Positions 7,181 through 14,810 of a DNA stretch of 18,203 nucleotides are shown here, piece by piece (the first letter of the stretch is position 1; the number at the start of each line of letters is the position of its first letter). The notes under the pieces were generated by a model that made no database searches, was not told where the DNA came from, and saw only the letters and a program-made list of their open reading frames with translations. The stretch is from Acidithiobacillus montserratensis (lineage in GTDB: Bacteria; Pseudomonadota; Gammaproteobacteria; Acidithiobacillales; Acidithiobacillaceae): contig NZ_JABBOU010000070.1 in NCBI RefSeq assembly GCF_018853465.1, positions 1 to 18,203 of the forward strand, read 5' to 3'. The translations under genes and the position numbers were made by a program.

Positions 7181-8172
7181 TTATCTCTCCTCGGAATTTT
7201 CGGCGGCATCAATCTGAGATTTGACTTCATCCAGCGCCTTTTGCAGTTTTTCCAGTTTGAAACCCAGGCCTTTCTGTTCCACCTGTGGCTGCCGTTCTTT
7301 TAACAGTTTAGCGCGGACACAGAGGGTTTTGCTGATGCACCAGTCGTAAAAAAATACGGCAATGCTGGCGCCGATGAGGGGGCCGACAATGGGTACCCAC
7401 CAGTAACCATGAGGACCCGGAAAGGCATTGGGCCCCCATCCCTGTAACCAGCAGAACAGGCGGGGTCCAAAATCCCGGGCGGGATTAATGGCATAGCCCG
7501 TTCCTACCCCGAAAGAGAGGCCGATAGCCGCCACCGCAAAGCCGATCATCAGGGGAGCCAGATTGGAGCCTGGTCCAACATTCATGTTGTCGATGATGGC
7601 AAATACAAAAAGCACCAGAAAAAAGTGGCAATGACCTGGTCCATCAGCATGAGTCCCTGGTGGCTTCCATAGTAAGCGGCGGGAAAAGTCGCAAAAATAC
7701 TGAAGGTGGTCATTCCACCCGGATCAGCCCGGGACAGCACATGGTTGGCCAGATTCCAGGCGTTGATAGCGCGGAAATAGTCGTAATAGACGATGGCCGC
7801 CCCGGCAAAGCAGCCTACCACTTGGGCAATCCAGTAGGGGATGACTTTGCGCCAGGGAAAATTGCCCTTGATGGCAAAAGCCAGGGTAACGGCCGGGTTG
7901 ATGTGTGCCCCGGAAACCCCGCCTGCTACGTAAACCGCCATAGTTACCGCAAATGCCCATCCCCAGACAATGACCATCCAGCCCCCGGCCCCCTGAAAAA
8001 TGACCATGGTGCGATGGGATTCCGTGAGCCCCACGACAGCGACCGCGACGCAACCGGCGCCAAAGGCCAGCAGGACAAAGCAACCGACAAATTCTGCCAG
8101 CATTTCTGACCAGACCGACTGGGCCCGCCAGCCTGTTTTCACCCCGAATTTTACTGCTGTGTTTTCAGCCAT
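7181..8172 (-). pseudogene. glpF: GlpF glycerol facilitator (aquaporin family), split by a one-base frameshift
   Basis: This is a membrane channel for glycerol. The gene reads in two frames: 8172 down to about 7619, then a -1 frame from about 7618 to 7181. Joined, they give about 330 aa with a complete aquaporin fold. The first NPA box is GAHINPAVT (N92) and the second is GYAINPARD (about N230), whose Asp is typical of glyceroporins. The join falls at a T6 run on the coding strand (A6 at 7619-7624). A seventh T, or a -1 slip, would restore the natural sequence [14 protein letters not shown]. Without either, the protein ends at codon 196 after SSTT and lacks the second NPA half. The C-terminus has a charged extension of about 40 residues (KLEKLQKALDEVKSQ) that is likely a coiled coil and is longer than in E. 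coli GlpF (281 aa). AAGGAGA precedes the ATG, 23 bases after glpK. This may be a true mutation, a sequencing error in a homopolymer, or recoding; the conserved rest favours a working or very recently broken gene. Confidence 0.88.
7619..7625 (-). other. Homopolymer frameshift site in glpF (slippery-type heptamer)
   Basis: On the coding strand the frames meet at ACT TTT TTC TGG. In the upstream reading frame the last seven bases before TGG are T TTT TTC, which fits the X XXY YYZ pattern of -1 ribosomal slippage. A -1 slip exactly yields the aquaporin sequence. I see no strong stem-loop 5-9 bases downstream; the nearest small hairpin (7576-7589) starts about 29 bases further on. That weakens programmed frameshifting and leaves polymerase slippage, mutation or sequencing error. 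Confidence 0.6.
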
Positions 8173-8195
8173 TTTATGGTCTCCTTATTATGTGC

Positions 8196-9695
8196 TCAGT
8201 CCACCCAGGCAAATGAGCGGGTGACGGCTTTTTTCCAGGACTGGTAATAATGATCCCGGTCGGCGTCAGCCATTTTCGGTTCCCAGGTTTTATCAATACC
8301 CCAGTTGGCGCGCAGATCTTCAATATTGCGCCAGTAGCCAACGGCAAGACCGGCGGCATAAGCTGAACCCAGTGCCGTGGTTTCAATCATTTTGGGGCGC
8401 AACACCGGTACTTTCAGCATATCGGACTGGAACTGCATCAGCAGTTCATTGACCACCATGCCGCCATCGGTACGCAGGCTGCTGAGGGGAATGCCGCTGT
8501 CTATTTCCATGGCCTCGACCACATCACGCACCTGATAGGCGGTGGATTCCAGGGCTGCCCGGGCAATATGGGCCTTGTTGGCAAAACGGGTCAGTCCGGC
8601 AATGACCCCTCGGGCATCATCTTTCCAATAGGGCGCGTACAAACCGGAAAAAGCCGGTACCACATACACATCGCCGTTATTCTCGACGCTGCGGGCCAGA
8701 GGTTCGATTTGCCCTGCTACATCAAAAAAATGGAGATTGTCCCGTAACCATTGCACCAGTGCCCCGGTGATGGCAATGGCCCCTTCCAGTGCGTAGTGGG
8801 GTTTTTCGTCACCAAATTGATAGGCCAGCGTGGTCAATAGCCCGGCCTTGGATTGCACCGGCTCGGTGCCTGTATTCATGAGCAGAAAAGAGCCGGTACC
8901 GTAGGTGTTTTTGGCTTCCCCCGGAGCGAAGCAGGTTTGTCCGACCAGGGCGGCCTGCTGATCGCCAAGCATTCCGGCAAGCTGGGTACCGCGGAGTGGC
9001 GCCGTGCTGATTTCTCCATAAGGAGTAGAGGAGGGCACGATTTTGGGCAGGCAAGCTTCCGGAATCTTGAATTGCTCCAGCATTTCCTTGTCCCAGGTAC
9101 AGGTTTGCAGGTCCATGAGCATGGTGCGGCTGGCGTTGCTGACATCGGTCACATGAACGCCGCCGTCAGGACCGCCGGTCAGGTTCCAGGCCATCCAGGT
9201 GTTGATATTGCCAAAAAGGGCATCGCCCTTTTCCGCCAGGCGCCGGGCACCTTCCACATTTTCCAGGATCCACAGGAGTTTCAGCCCGGAAAAATAGGTG
9301 GCCAGGGGGAGGCCGGTTTTCTCGCGGAATCTCCCCTGGCCGCCATCTCGCGCAAAGCGCTGGACCAGCTGGTCGGTGCGGGTATCCATCCACACCAAGG
9401 CGTTGCAGAGCGGGCGGCCGCTGTGACGATCCCAGAGGACGGTGGTTTCCCTTTGATTGGTGATGCCGACGGCAGCGAGATCGTTGGCGCTGAGATTGGC
9501 CCTGGCAAGGGCGGCCCCGATGACTTCATTGCTGTTGGTCAGAATTTCCAGGGGGTTATGTTCTACCCAGCCGGGTTTGGGATAAATCTGTTCGTGTTCT
9601 TTTTGCGCTACGGAAACTATATGAGCTTGTTTGTCAAAGACAATAAAACGGGTACTGGTGGTACCCTGATCAATGGCCCCTACATATTTTGACAT
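8196..9695 (-). CDS. glpK: Glycerol kinase
   Basis: Glycerol kinase uses ATP to convert glycerol to sn-glycerol 3-phosphate in the cytosol, trapping glycerol that enters through GlpF. The protein is 499 aa, normal for the family. The FGGY-family signs are clear: the phosphate loop [16 protein letters not shown] at the N-terminus, [21 protein letters not shown], the probable catalytic aspartate D245 in [11 protein letters not shown], and the adenosine loop [19 protein letters not shown] chose the ATG at 9695 because GAGGAGG lies 7-8 bases upstream; an ATG at 9728 in the same frame would add 11 untypical residues and overlap glpD. The gene lies between glpD (29-bp gap) and glpF (23-bp gap) in the same orientation. 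No odd features. Confidence 0.97.
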   Translation of the reverse strand: MSKYVGAIDQGTTSTRFIVFDKQAHIVSVAQKEHEQIYPKPGWVEHNPLEILTNSNEVIGAALARANLSANDLAAVGITNQRETTVLWDRHSGRPLCNALVWMDTRTDQLVQRFARDGGQGRFREKTGLPLATYFSGLKLLWILENVEGARRLAEKGDALFGNINTWMAWNLTGGPDGGVHVTDVSNASRTMLMDLQTCTWDKEMLEQFKIPEACLPKIVPSSTPYGEISTAPLRGTQLAGMLGDQQAALVGQTCFAPGEAKNTYGTGSFLLMNTGTEPVQSKAGLLTTLAYQFGDEKPHYALEGAIAITGALVQWLRDNLHFFDVAGQIEPLARSVENNGDVYVVPAFSGLYAPYWKDDARGVIAGLTRFANKAHIARAALESTAYQVRDVVEAMEIDSGIPLSSLRTDGGMVVNELLMQFQSDMLKVPVLRPKMIETTALGSAYAAGLAVGYWRNIEDLRANWGIDKTWEPKMADADRDHYYQSWKKAVTRSFAWVD

Positions 9696-9724
9696 TGGAA
9701 TATCCTCCTCAATAAAAAACTCCA

Positions 9725-11266
9725 TCAAGACAAAGTGGTGGCACCTCCCTGCCGGATTTTCTCCGTGCCTTCCAGTGAGTGCAGATAAGTTTCCAGTTTT
9801 TGCACGGTATCCTCAGGAACATGCAAAGCCATTTTTGAACGCCGCCACAAAATATCCTCCGGCTGCCGCGCCCACTCCTGGGTGACCAGATAATCCACTT
9901 CGGCCTGGGTCAAGCCGCCACCAAAATCCTGACCCAAATCAATCATCTGCCGGGCATTGCCGAGGATTTTTCGGGTGCGGGTGCCATAGGCACGGGCCAA
10001 CCGATAAGCCAGATGTTCCGGTAAGAAGGCGTACTCTTCCGAGAGGGTGCGTACAAATCCGGAAAAGTCGCCAGCGGGGATGTCTCCCCCGGGCAAGGGG
10101 GCGTTGGCCGTCCAGCTCTGGTCCTTGGGATGGCCCAGAGCCGGTTGCAACAGGGACAGCGCATGCTCGGCAAGGCGCCGGTAGGTAGTGATTTTGCCGC
10201 CAAATACCGAGAGCAGCGGAGGAGTCTCTCCGCCCCCTTCCATATCCAGCACATAATCCCGGGTGACCGCAGAGGCGTTGGCCGCATGATCATCATAGAG
10301 GGGGCGGACGCCGGCATAACTGCGGACGACGTCATCGGGTTCTACAGGCTTTTGGAAGTAACGGGACACGCTCTCGCACAGGTAGGCGGTTTCCTCTGCC
10401 GTGATATGCACTTCGGCTGGGTCGCCATCATAGGGAATGTCCGTTGTTCCGATCAGGGTGTAGGCATATTCATAGGGGATGGTAAAAATGATGCGACGGT
10501 CGGGATTTTGCAGAATGAAGGCGTAATCCCCCTCGTAAAGACGGGGCACAATGATGTGGCTGCCTTTGACCTTGCGCACCGTTTTCTGGGTTTTGATGCC
10601 CAGCTCCTGGCTCAGGACGCTACCTACCCAGGGCCCTGCGGCATTGATCAGCGCCCGGGCATGAACGGTTTCCTGCTGCCCCGTGTTTTTATCCAGCAGC
10701 TGTGCAGCCCATAGCTGATTCTCCGGGTGGGCTGAGAGCAGTTGCGTCCGGGTCAAAATTTTTGCACCGCGTTCAGCAGCATCCAATGCATTGAGGGCGA
10801 CCAGTCGGCTGTCTTCCACCCAGCAGTCGGCGTAGGTGAAGCCTTGGGTATAAGCAGGTTTGAGAACCTTGACGGCCGGGTGTGGTCCGAAATGCACGGC
10901 GCGGGATGCTGGTAAGCGACTGCGGGGAGCGAGGTGGTCATAAAGAAAGAGACCCGCCCGGATGCGCCAGGAAGAGCGACTGTCGGGACCTTGGGGTAAT
11001 ACAAACTCCAAAGGCCAGATGATATGGGGAGCGATACCCAGCAACCTTTCTCTTTCCATGAGGGCTTCACGCACCAGCCGAAATTCATAGTATTCCAGAT
11101 AGCGCAACCCGCCATGGATGAGTTTGGTGCTGGCGGAAGAAGTATGGGCAGCCAGGTCATCCTGCTCTACCAGGAGTACCGAGAGCTTCCTGCCGCTGGC
11201 ATCACGGGCAATGCCGACACCGTTGATTCCACCACCTATAATCAGTAAGTCAAAGGGTTCGGACAT
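9725..11266 (-). CDS. glpD: Aerobic glycerol-3-phosphate dehydrogenase (FAD)
   Basis: GlpD oxidises glycerol 3-phosphate to DHAP at the inner face of the cytoplasmic membrane and gives electrons to quinone. The protein is 513 aa (E. coli about 501). It starts with a Rossmann FAD-binding segment, [18 protein letters not shown], followed by the family signature [20 protein letters not shown]. Further family segments include [22 protein letters not shown] and [18 protein letters not shown]. The C-terminal domain (about 390-505) has the usual helical GlpD cap. The ATG at 11266 is preceded by GAGGTGGAG. It is the first gene of the six-gene minus-strand operon, so the promoter should lie in 11267-11428. 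No GlpR-type repressor is encoded in the window. Confidence 0.97.
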   Translation of the reverse strand: MSEPFDLLIIGGGINGVGIARDASGRKLSVLLVEQDDLAAHTSSASTKLIHGGLRYLEYYEFRLVREALMERERLLGIAPHIIWPLEFVLPQGPDSRSSWRIRAGLFLYDHLAPRSRLPASRAVHFGPHPAVKVLKPAYTQGFTYADCWVEDSRLVALNALDAAERGAKILTRTQLLSAHPENQLWAAQLLDKNTGQQETVHARALINAAGPWVGSVLSQELGIKTQKTVRKVKGSHIIVPRLYEGDYAFILQNPDRRIIFTIPYEYAYTLIGTTDIPYDGDPAEVHITAEETAYLCESVSRYFQKPVEPDDVVRSYAGVRPLYDDHAANASAVTRDYVLDMEGGGETPPLLSVFGGKITTYRRLAEHALSLLQPALGHPKDQSWTANAPLPGGDIPAGDFSGFVRTLSEEYAFLPEHLAYRLARAYGTRTRKILGNARQMIDLGQDFGGGLTQAEVDYLVTQEWARQPEDILWRRSKMALHVPEDTVQKLETYLHSLEGTEKIRQGGATTLS

Positions 11267-11288
11267 CGCTCCACCTCGCTATCTATGT

Positions 11289-11315
11289 GTTATGCATATG
11301 ACGCAGTTTTGTTAA
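11289..11315 (-). promoter_or_regulatory. Weak candidate promoter for the glpD operon
   Basis: On the minus strand TTAACA (5 of 6 to the -35 consensus, 11315-11310) is followed after only 15 bases by CATAAC (4 of 6, 11294-11289). It would start transcription just ahead of the glpD ribosome site. The short spacer makes it poor, and other AT-rich hexamers in this region could serve instead. The inverted repeats at 11320-11340 lie just upstream. Confidence 0.2.
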
Positions 11316-11319
11316 TAGT

Positions 11320-11340
11320 CGTTGACCAACGCGAAAGCGT
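11320..11340. repeat. Two overlapping inverted repeats in the divergent control region
   Basis: CGTTGACCAACG (11320-11331) is an inverted repeat with 5-base arms around AC. It overlaps ACGCGAAAGCGT (11329-11340), whose 4-base arms enclose GAAA. They lie between the glpD start and the MutS-like gene and cover the -35 and spacer of the plus-strand candidate promoter. They could be an operator acting on one or both directions. No regulator family can be assigned from the sequence. Confidence 0.35.
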
Positions 11341-11349
11341 CCATATAGA
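11322..11349 (+). promoter_or_regulatory. Candidate sigma-70 promoter for the MutS-like pair
   Basis: TTGACC (5 of 6 to the -35 consensus) at 11322-11327 is followed after 16 bases by TATAGA at 11344-11349 (a -10-like hexamer). It would give a leader of about 70 bases before the TTG start at 11429. The -35 sits inside an inverted repeat (11320-11331). Reasonable by pattern, not proven. Confidence 0.4.
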
Positions 11350-11379
11350 AATAGTGCATAATAGCCATTAAGACAAGGT

Positions 11380-11407
11380 AAAAAAGGCGAAGACCGTCTC
11401 TTTTGCC
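11380..11407 (-). terminator. Weak terminator-like hairpin with T6, minus strand
   Basis: Read on the minus strand, GGC and GCC (11407-11405 and 11388-11386) flank an inner AAGA/TCTT stem, and six T residues follow directly (11385-11380). This looks like a small factor-independent terminator or attenuator upstream of glpD. It could stop transcripts entering the glp operon from inside the MutS-like gene. The stem has an internal loop and is weak. On the plus strand the same element lies in the leader of the MutS-like gene. Confidence 0.22.
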
Positions 11408-11428
11408 GTGTGAAATGAGGGTATTTAA

Positions 11429-13024
11429 TTGAAAAAACTAAACTTGCTTTTTCCTGATGAAGCTCTGATCGCAGCAGAAAAAATGCCTGAGCCAGAATAT
11501 TTTCGGGATCTGCATCTGGACCAAGTCATAAATAAAATAACAGAAGGCAGGGAAGATTATAAGCTGAGCCCATACTTTTATTGGCTTCCGCAAGACCTGG
11601 AATCAATCCGATTTCGTCAGGGTATCATGCATGACCTGGAAAATACAGCCGTATATAACAATATATTACTATTTTCTAAAGATCTTTCTGGAATACGTAA
11701 CTCCTTAGCGCATATAGAAAAACTATATTATCCGCTGCAACGGCAGCGTAACTATCTGGAAACAGCTATACGCTATCAGCAGTTGCTCAAAGGTCTGCTA
11801 AATCGTTTAAGCCAGATTACGATTGAATCATCAGGCCTTAAAGCATTCGTAATAAAAATGCAGGAAATAGTGGATACCGAATTTTTTATGGAGTTTGAAA
11901 ATAAATCTGCCGCTCTGCTGGAGAAAATGAACAGTATTCGCTATGCCGTAATTGTCAAAGATAACCGGGTGACGGTACAGCGTTGTCTGGATGAAAATGA
12001 TTATGCCTTGGACGTAGCACGACTTTGGTATTTGGATATGACCGGGACAAGCGCAGATGAAAGCAAACCAGGAGTGAATTCTGGTTATGATATGAATCAC
12101 GTAGAAGCGCAGATACTGGAAGGCGTCGCCCGGTTGTTTCCTGAGCCCTTTCATGAACTGGCCAGCTACTGTCAGCAATATATGCTTCCCGGAGAATTAC
12201 CTGACGCAAAATCGGACGCAGAGTGCCTGAAAGCTGGACGTTTTCCGTTCATGTCCGGAGATGTTCTGAACTGGGAGCGGGAACTCCAGTTTTATCTGGC
12301 CTATCTGGATTATATTGCCCCATTGAAACATCAGGGCTTGTCATTTTCCATTCCAGAGATGCTGGTGCAGAGCAAGTGCATTCAGGCGGAACAAACCTTT
12401 GATCTGGCTCTGGCTATCAGGCTACAGGAAGAAACGGGACAGCAGGTTGTCGTCAATGATCTGCGGTTATCTGAAGGAGAACAGATCTTCGTTGTCACCG
12501 GACCCAATCAGGGTGGTAAAACCACCTTCGCCAGAACGCTCGGGCAACTTCATCATCTGGCCGGATTAGGTTGCCCTGTACCCGGATTAAATACCCGCTT
12601 GTGCCTCTGTGATGGCATTTATACGCATTTTTCCTATCGTGAAGATATGGGCGCGGGACATGGAAAACTGGAAGAAGATCTCCTCCGTCTCCACAAGAAT
12701 CTCGACAGGGCGACTGCCGCCAGTATTTTTGTGCTGAACGAATTATTCGACTCTACTACCTATGATGATGCGCTGTATTTAAGTGCACAGATTATGCCGC
12801 AATTACTGGAAAAGAAATCACTAACGGTTTGGGTGACTTTTATGGATGCACTGGCTTCTTTCGGCCCGCAAATTGTGAGTCTGATGAGTATGGTTGACCC
12901 CGATGATTTAAGTAAAAGAACCTTCAAGATTCGTCGGAAACCCGCTGATGGCTTAGCGTATGCTTTATCTCTCGCCAAAAAATATGGTCTGACCTATGAA
13001 ACGCTTATGGAGACAATAGCATGA
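11429..13024 (+). CDS. MutS-like ATPase, first of a tandem pair (531 aa)
   Basis: This is a P-loop ATPase of the MutS superfamily without the N-terminal mismatch-recognition and connector domains of MutS. Residues about 25-330 are helical and match the core/lever region (FYWLPQDLESIRFRQGIMHDLE). The ATPase domain (about 340-531) has Walker A GPNQGGKT (358-365) and the GKLEEDLLRL segment. The Walker B position reads VLNELF, with N437-E438 instead of Asp-Glu. The usual Thr-His after Walker B reads Thr-Phe (F471), so this subunit may bind ATP but hydrolyse it poorly. Translation appears to start at TTG 11429, with GAGGG about 8 bases upstream. The stop overlaps the second MutS-like gene by ATGA, suggesting a stoichiometric complex. 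The first half is visibly more AT-rich than the neighbouring glp genes, which may indicate acquisition. Its function is unknown to me; a role in classic mismatch repair is unlikely. Confidence 0.85.
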   Translation: MKKLNLLFPDEALIAAEKMPEPEYFRDLHLDQVINKITEGREDYKLSPYFYWLPQDLESIRFRQGIMHDLENTAVYNNILLFSKDLSGIRNSLAHIEKLYYPLQRQRNYLETAIRYQQLLKGLLNRLSQITIESSGLKAFVIKMQEIVDTEFFMEFENKSAALLEKMNSIRYAVIVKDNRVTVQRCLDENDYALDVARLWYLDMTGTSADESKPGVNSGYDMNHVEAQILEGVARLFPEPFHELASYCQQYMLPGELPDAKSDAECLKAGRFPFMSGDVLNWERELQFYLAYLDYIAPLKHQGLSFSIPEMLVQSKCIQAEQTFDLALAIRLQEETGQQVVVNDLRLSEGEQIFVVTGPNQGGKTTFARTLGQLHHLAGLGCPVPGLNTRLCLCDGIYTHFSYREDMGAGHGKLEEDLLRLHKNLDRATAASIFVLNELFDSTTYDDALYLSAQIMPQLLEKKSLTVWVTFMDALASFGPQIVSLMSMVDPDDLSKRTFKIRRKPADGLAYALSLAKKYGLTYETLMETIA

Positions 13025-14532
13025 TCAACATCAGCTTGCTTTATCCCGATGACCGGAAATACGACCTGGACCATGTTCCTGGCCATGCGGCCCGCTTGGC
13101 GCTGGACCTGGAACTCCCGGTATTATTTAAGGCGATGGCCAGGGATGATAAAACAGTGGATACCGCTGTGCGGCAAATCATCCTGGGCCAGCGCAGTACA
13201 GAAATATCCGTCATTATATTTCGTCAGCAGATTCAAAAAGATTTTATATGCTACACGGAATTACTTGCCAAGCTCTATCAGCTCAGTATGGATGCACTGG
13301 GTGCCTATCGGGAATCCCTGAGATTCTGGTTGTCCGCCAAGTCGGCGAGCAGACGTTTGCGCAGCAATCTGGATATTCTGGATATGTTGCTCACTCAATT
13401 AAGCAGTGTGCGTGATCTGGGCGAAAGTTATCCTGCGCTTGAATCCAGTGGACTAAAAAAATTTTTCCGGTTTTTGCAGAAGTATTATGACGATGAGACG
13501 TTGCACAGTTTGCGCGCGCAAATTACTACCCTGCGGATGGATAATGGTTTTTCGGTGAGTGCAAAACTGGATCATAATAATCGCAGTCAGGAATTTTTTC
13601 TGAACAGGGATCAGCCTTCGACACATTGGTTAAAAAACTGGTTCCCGTTGGTCGCTGCTGAGGAAGGTTACTCTTTTACCATTGCCCAGCGTGACGAAAG
13701 CGGTTTGACGGCACTGGCCGAGTTTCGTGATGCCGCCCTGGAACCCGTAGCCAGGTTAATGGACAGCGCCGTTCATCAACTCCTCGATTTTTTTACCCGG
13801 TTGCGCGATGAAACGGCCTTTTATCGGGGTGCTCTTAATCTGCGCGCGGCGCTGGAGGCGCGGGAGTATCCCCTGTGTTGGCCCGTTCCGCTGAGCAGTC
13901 AGCCAACGAGCTGTGTAGCCAGCAGAATTTATGATCCTTGTCTGGCGCTTTCTCAGGAGAAGCGGGTTATCACCAATGATTTGCAGGCCAGCAACAAGTC
14001 ACTGCTGATCATTACCGGTGCCAATAGCGGCGGAAAAAGTACCTTTTTGCGCGCCTTGGGTGTAAATCAATTGTTGTTGCAAAGCGGTTTAGAGACGGCC
14101 GCTCAGGAGTTTTCGGCGAGTATTTGTGATGAAGTATATACTCACTTCAAACTGGAAGAAGATGCCAGTATGCATAGCGGCAAGTTCGAGGAAGAATTGT
14201 TGCGCATGGCGGATTTGGTTCCTCATCTGAAAGCTACCGCTATGTTCTTGTTTAATGAATCATTTGCCGCCACCAATGAACGCGAAGGTGCAGAAATTGC
14301 CTGGCAGATCTGTACGGCCTTGCTTGAAAAAGGCATAAAAATAATCTTTGTGACACATTTATATACCTTTGCGCAGCGCTGTTATACACAGAAAGGCAGC
14401 AATATTTTAGCCTTACGCGCACCGTCAGAGGAAAATTTATCCATGAAATACAAGATGTCAGAAGCAGAACCGTTGAACACCAGCTTCGCAAAGGATGTCT
14501 ATAACAGGATATTTGAATATAAAAATAAATAA
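13021..14532 (+). CDS. MutS-like ATPase, second of a tandem pair (503 aa)
   Basis: This partner of the preceding protein has the same layout: a helical core (about 20-310, with IIFRQQIQKDF matching FRQGIMHDLE of the partner) and a MutS-type ATPase domain (about 320-503). Walker A is GANSGGKS (333-340). The segment EVYTHFKLEEDASMHSGKFE resembles the dimer signature loop. The Walker B position again has Asn-Glu (N412-E413, FLFNESFAATNE), while the following Thr-His is kept (H446). This subunit therefore looks more capable of hydrolysis than the first. It starts at ATG 13021 inside the stop of the upstream gene, so it is probably translationally coupled. It has no mismatch-recognition domain, no membrane segment, and no Smr nuclease domain of the MutS2 type. 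DNA binding is possible but not shown by any motif I can see. Confidence 0.87.
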   Translation: MINISLLYPDDRKYDLDHVPGHAARLALDLELPVLFKAMARDDKTVDTAVRQIILGQRSTEISVIIFRQQIQKDFICYTELLAKLYQLSMDALGAYRESLRFWLSAKSASRRLRSNLDILDMLLTQLSSVRDLGESYPALESSGLKKFFRFLQKYYDDETLHSLRAQITTLRMDNGFSVSAKLDHNNRSQEFFLNRDQPSTHWLKNWFPLVAAEEGYSFTIAQRDESGLTALAEFRDAALEPVARLMDSAVHQLLDFFTRLRDETAFYRGALNLRAALEAREYPLCWPVPLSSQPTSCVASRIYDPCLALSQEKRVITNDLQASNKSLLIITGANSGGKSTFLRALGVNQLLLQSGLETAAQEFSASICDEVYTHFKLEEDASMHSGKFEEELLRMADLVPHLKATAMFLFNESFAATNEREGAEIAWQICTALLEKGIKIIFVTHLYTFAQRCYTQKGSNILALRAPSEENLSMKYKMSEAEPLNTSFAKDVYNRIFEYKNK

Positions 14533-14603
14533 TGATCCTATCTTTATCAGCATCGGGCCATAAATTAGCCATAAAATTTTCCGATAAAATTTCAATTTAT
14601 CAA

Positions 14604-14617
14604 ATTCATTAATGAAT
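14604..14617. repeat. Perfect 14-base palindrome ATTCATTAATGAAT
   Basis: The sequence equals its own reverse complement over all 14 bases. It lies 9 bases upstream of the candidate -35 hexamer of the sugar operon, a typical operator or activator position. LacI-family sugar repressors usually prefer a CG centre, and this centre is TTAA, so the regulator family stays open. No regulator gene is present in the window. Confidence 0.45.
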
Positions 14618-14626
14618 CGGATTACC

Positions 14627-14655
14627 TTGCGCTTCCTGATATCTGTGACTATAAC
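14627..14655 (+). promoter_or_regulatory. Candidate promoter of the sugar kinase / ABC operon
   Basis: TTGCGC at 14627-14632 (3 of 6 to the -35 consensus) and TATAAC at 14650-14655 (5 of 6 to the -10 consensus) are separated by 17 bases. This would give a leader of about 60 bases to the small ORF at 14721 and about 145 to rbsK. The weak -35 next to a palindrome suits a regulated promoter. Confidence 0.4.
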
Positions 14656-14720
14656 TATCAAATCACAACAAATAATCGCAAACATAAGCCCGTAATATGG
14701 TTTCGGGTGAGGGGGTAGGG

Positions 14721-14810
14721 ATGTACCTGAGTTTTGCCAGAATCTTTCCTGAGTATGACTGCTGGTCACATAGGAATGGTTGCCACGGGGTCCGGACACT
14801 TCCGCGATGA
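14721..14810 (+). CDS. Possible 29-codon leader ORF coupled to rbsK
   Basis: An ATG at 14721 opens a 29-codon frame (starting MYLSFARIFPEYD) whose TGA overlaps the rbsK ATG in the form ATGA (14807-14810). A GAGG ribosome site sits 8 bases upstream, better than anything directly before rbsK. The same overlap style joins the following genes, so this may be a leader peptide or small protein that feeds ribosomes into rbsK. The peptide has several aromatic, Arg, His and Cys residues but no family I recognise. It may also be chance in a leader. Confidence 0.35.
   Translation: MYLSFARIFPEYDCWSHRNGCHGVRTLPR

Larger units (their letters stand above)
14533..14720. other. Intergenic control region before the sugar operon
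   Basis: The first 90 bases after the MutS-like stop are very AT-rich and include a 9-base direct repeat ATAAAATTT at 14571-14579 and 14584-14592. A perfect 14-base palindrome and a candidate promoter follow, then a G-rich stretch with a ribosome site before the small ORF at 14721. A weak pairing of CCCG (14689-14692) with CGGG (14704-14707) could partly mask that site. I see no clear terminator for the MutS-like pair. Confidence 0.5.

Noticed and set aside
8853..9692. 279-codon plus-strand frame opposite glpK
   Set aside because: It is antisense to a glycerol kinase with all motifs intact, with no ribosome site or recognisable fold.
11429..14532. MutS-like pair read as one broken mutS gene
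   Set aside because: Each protein has its own complete ATPase domain and core region, so these are two paralogues, not halves.
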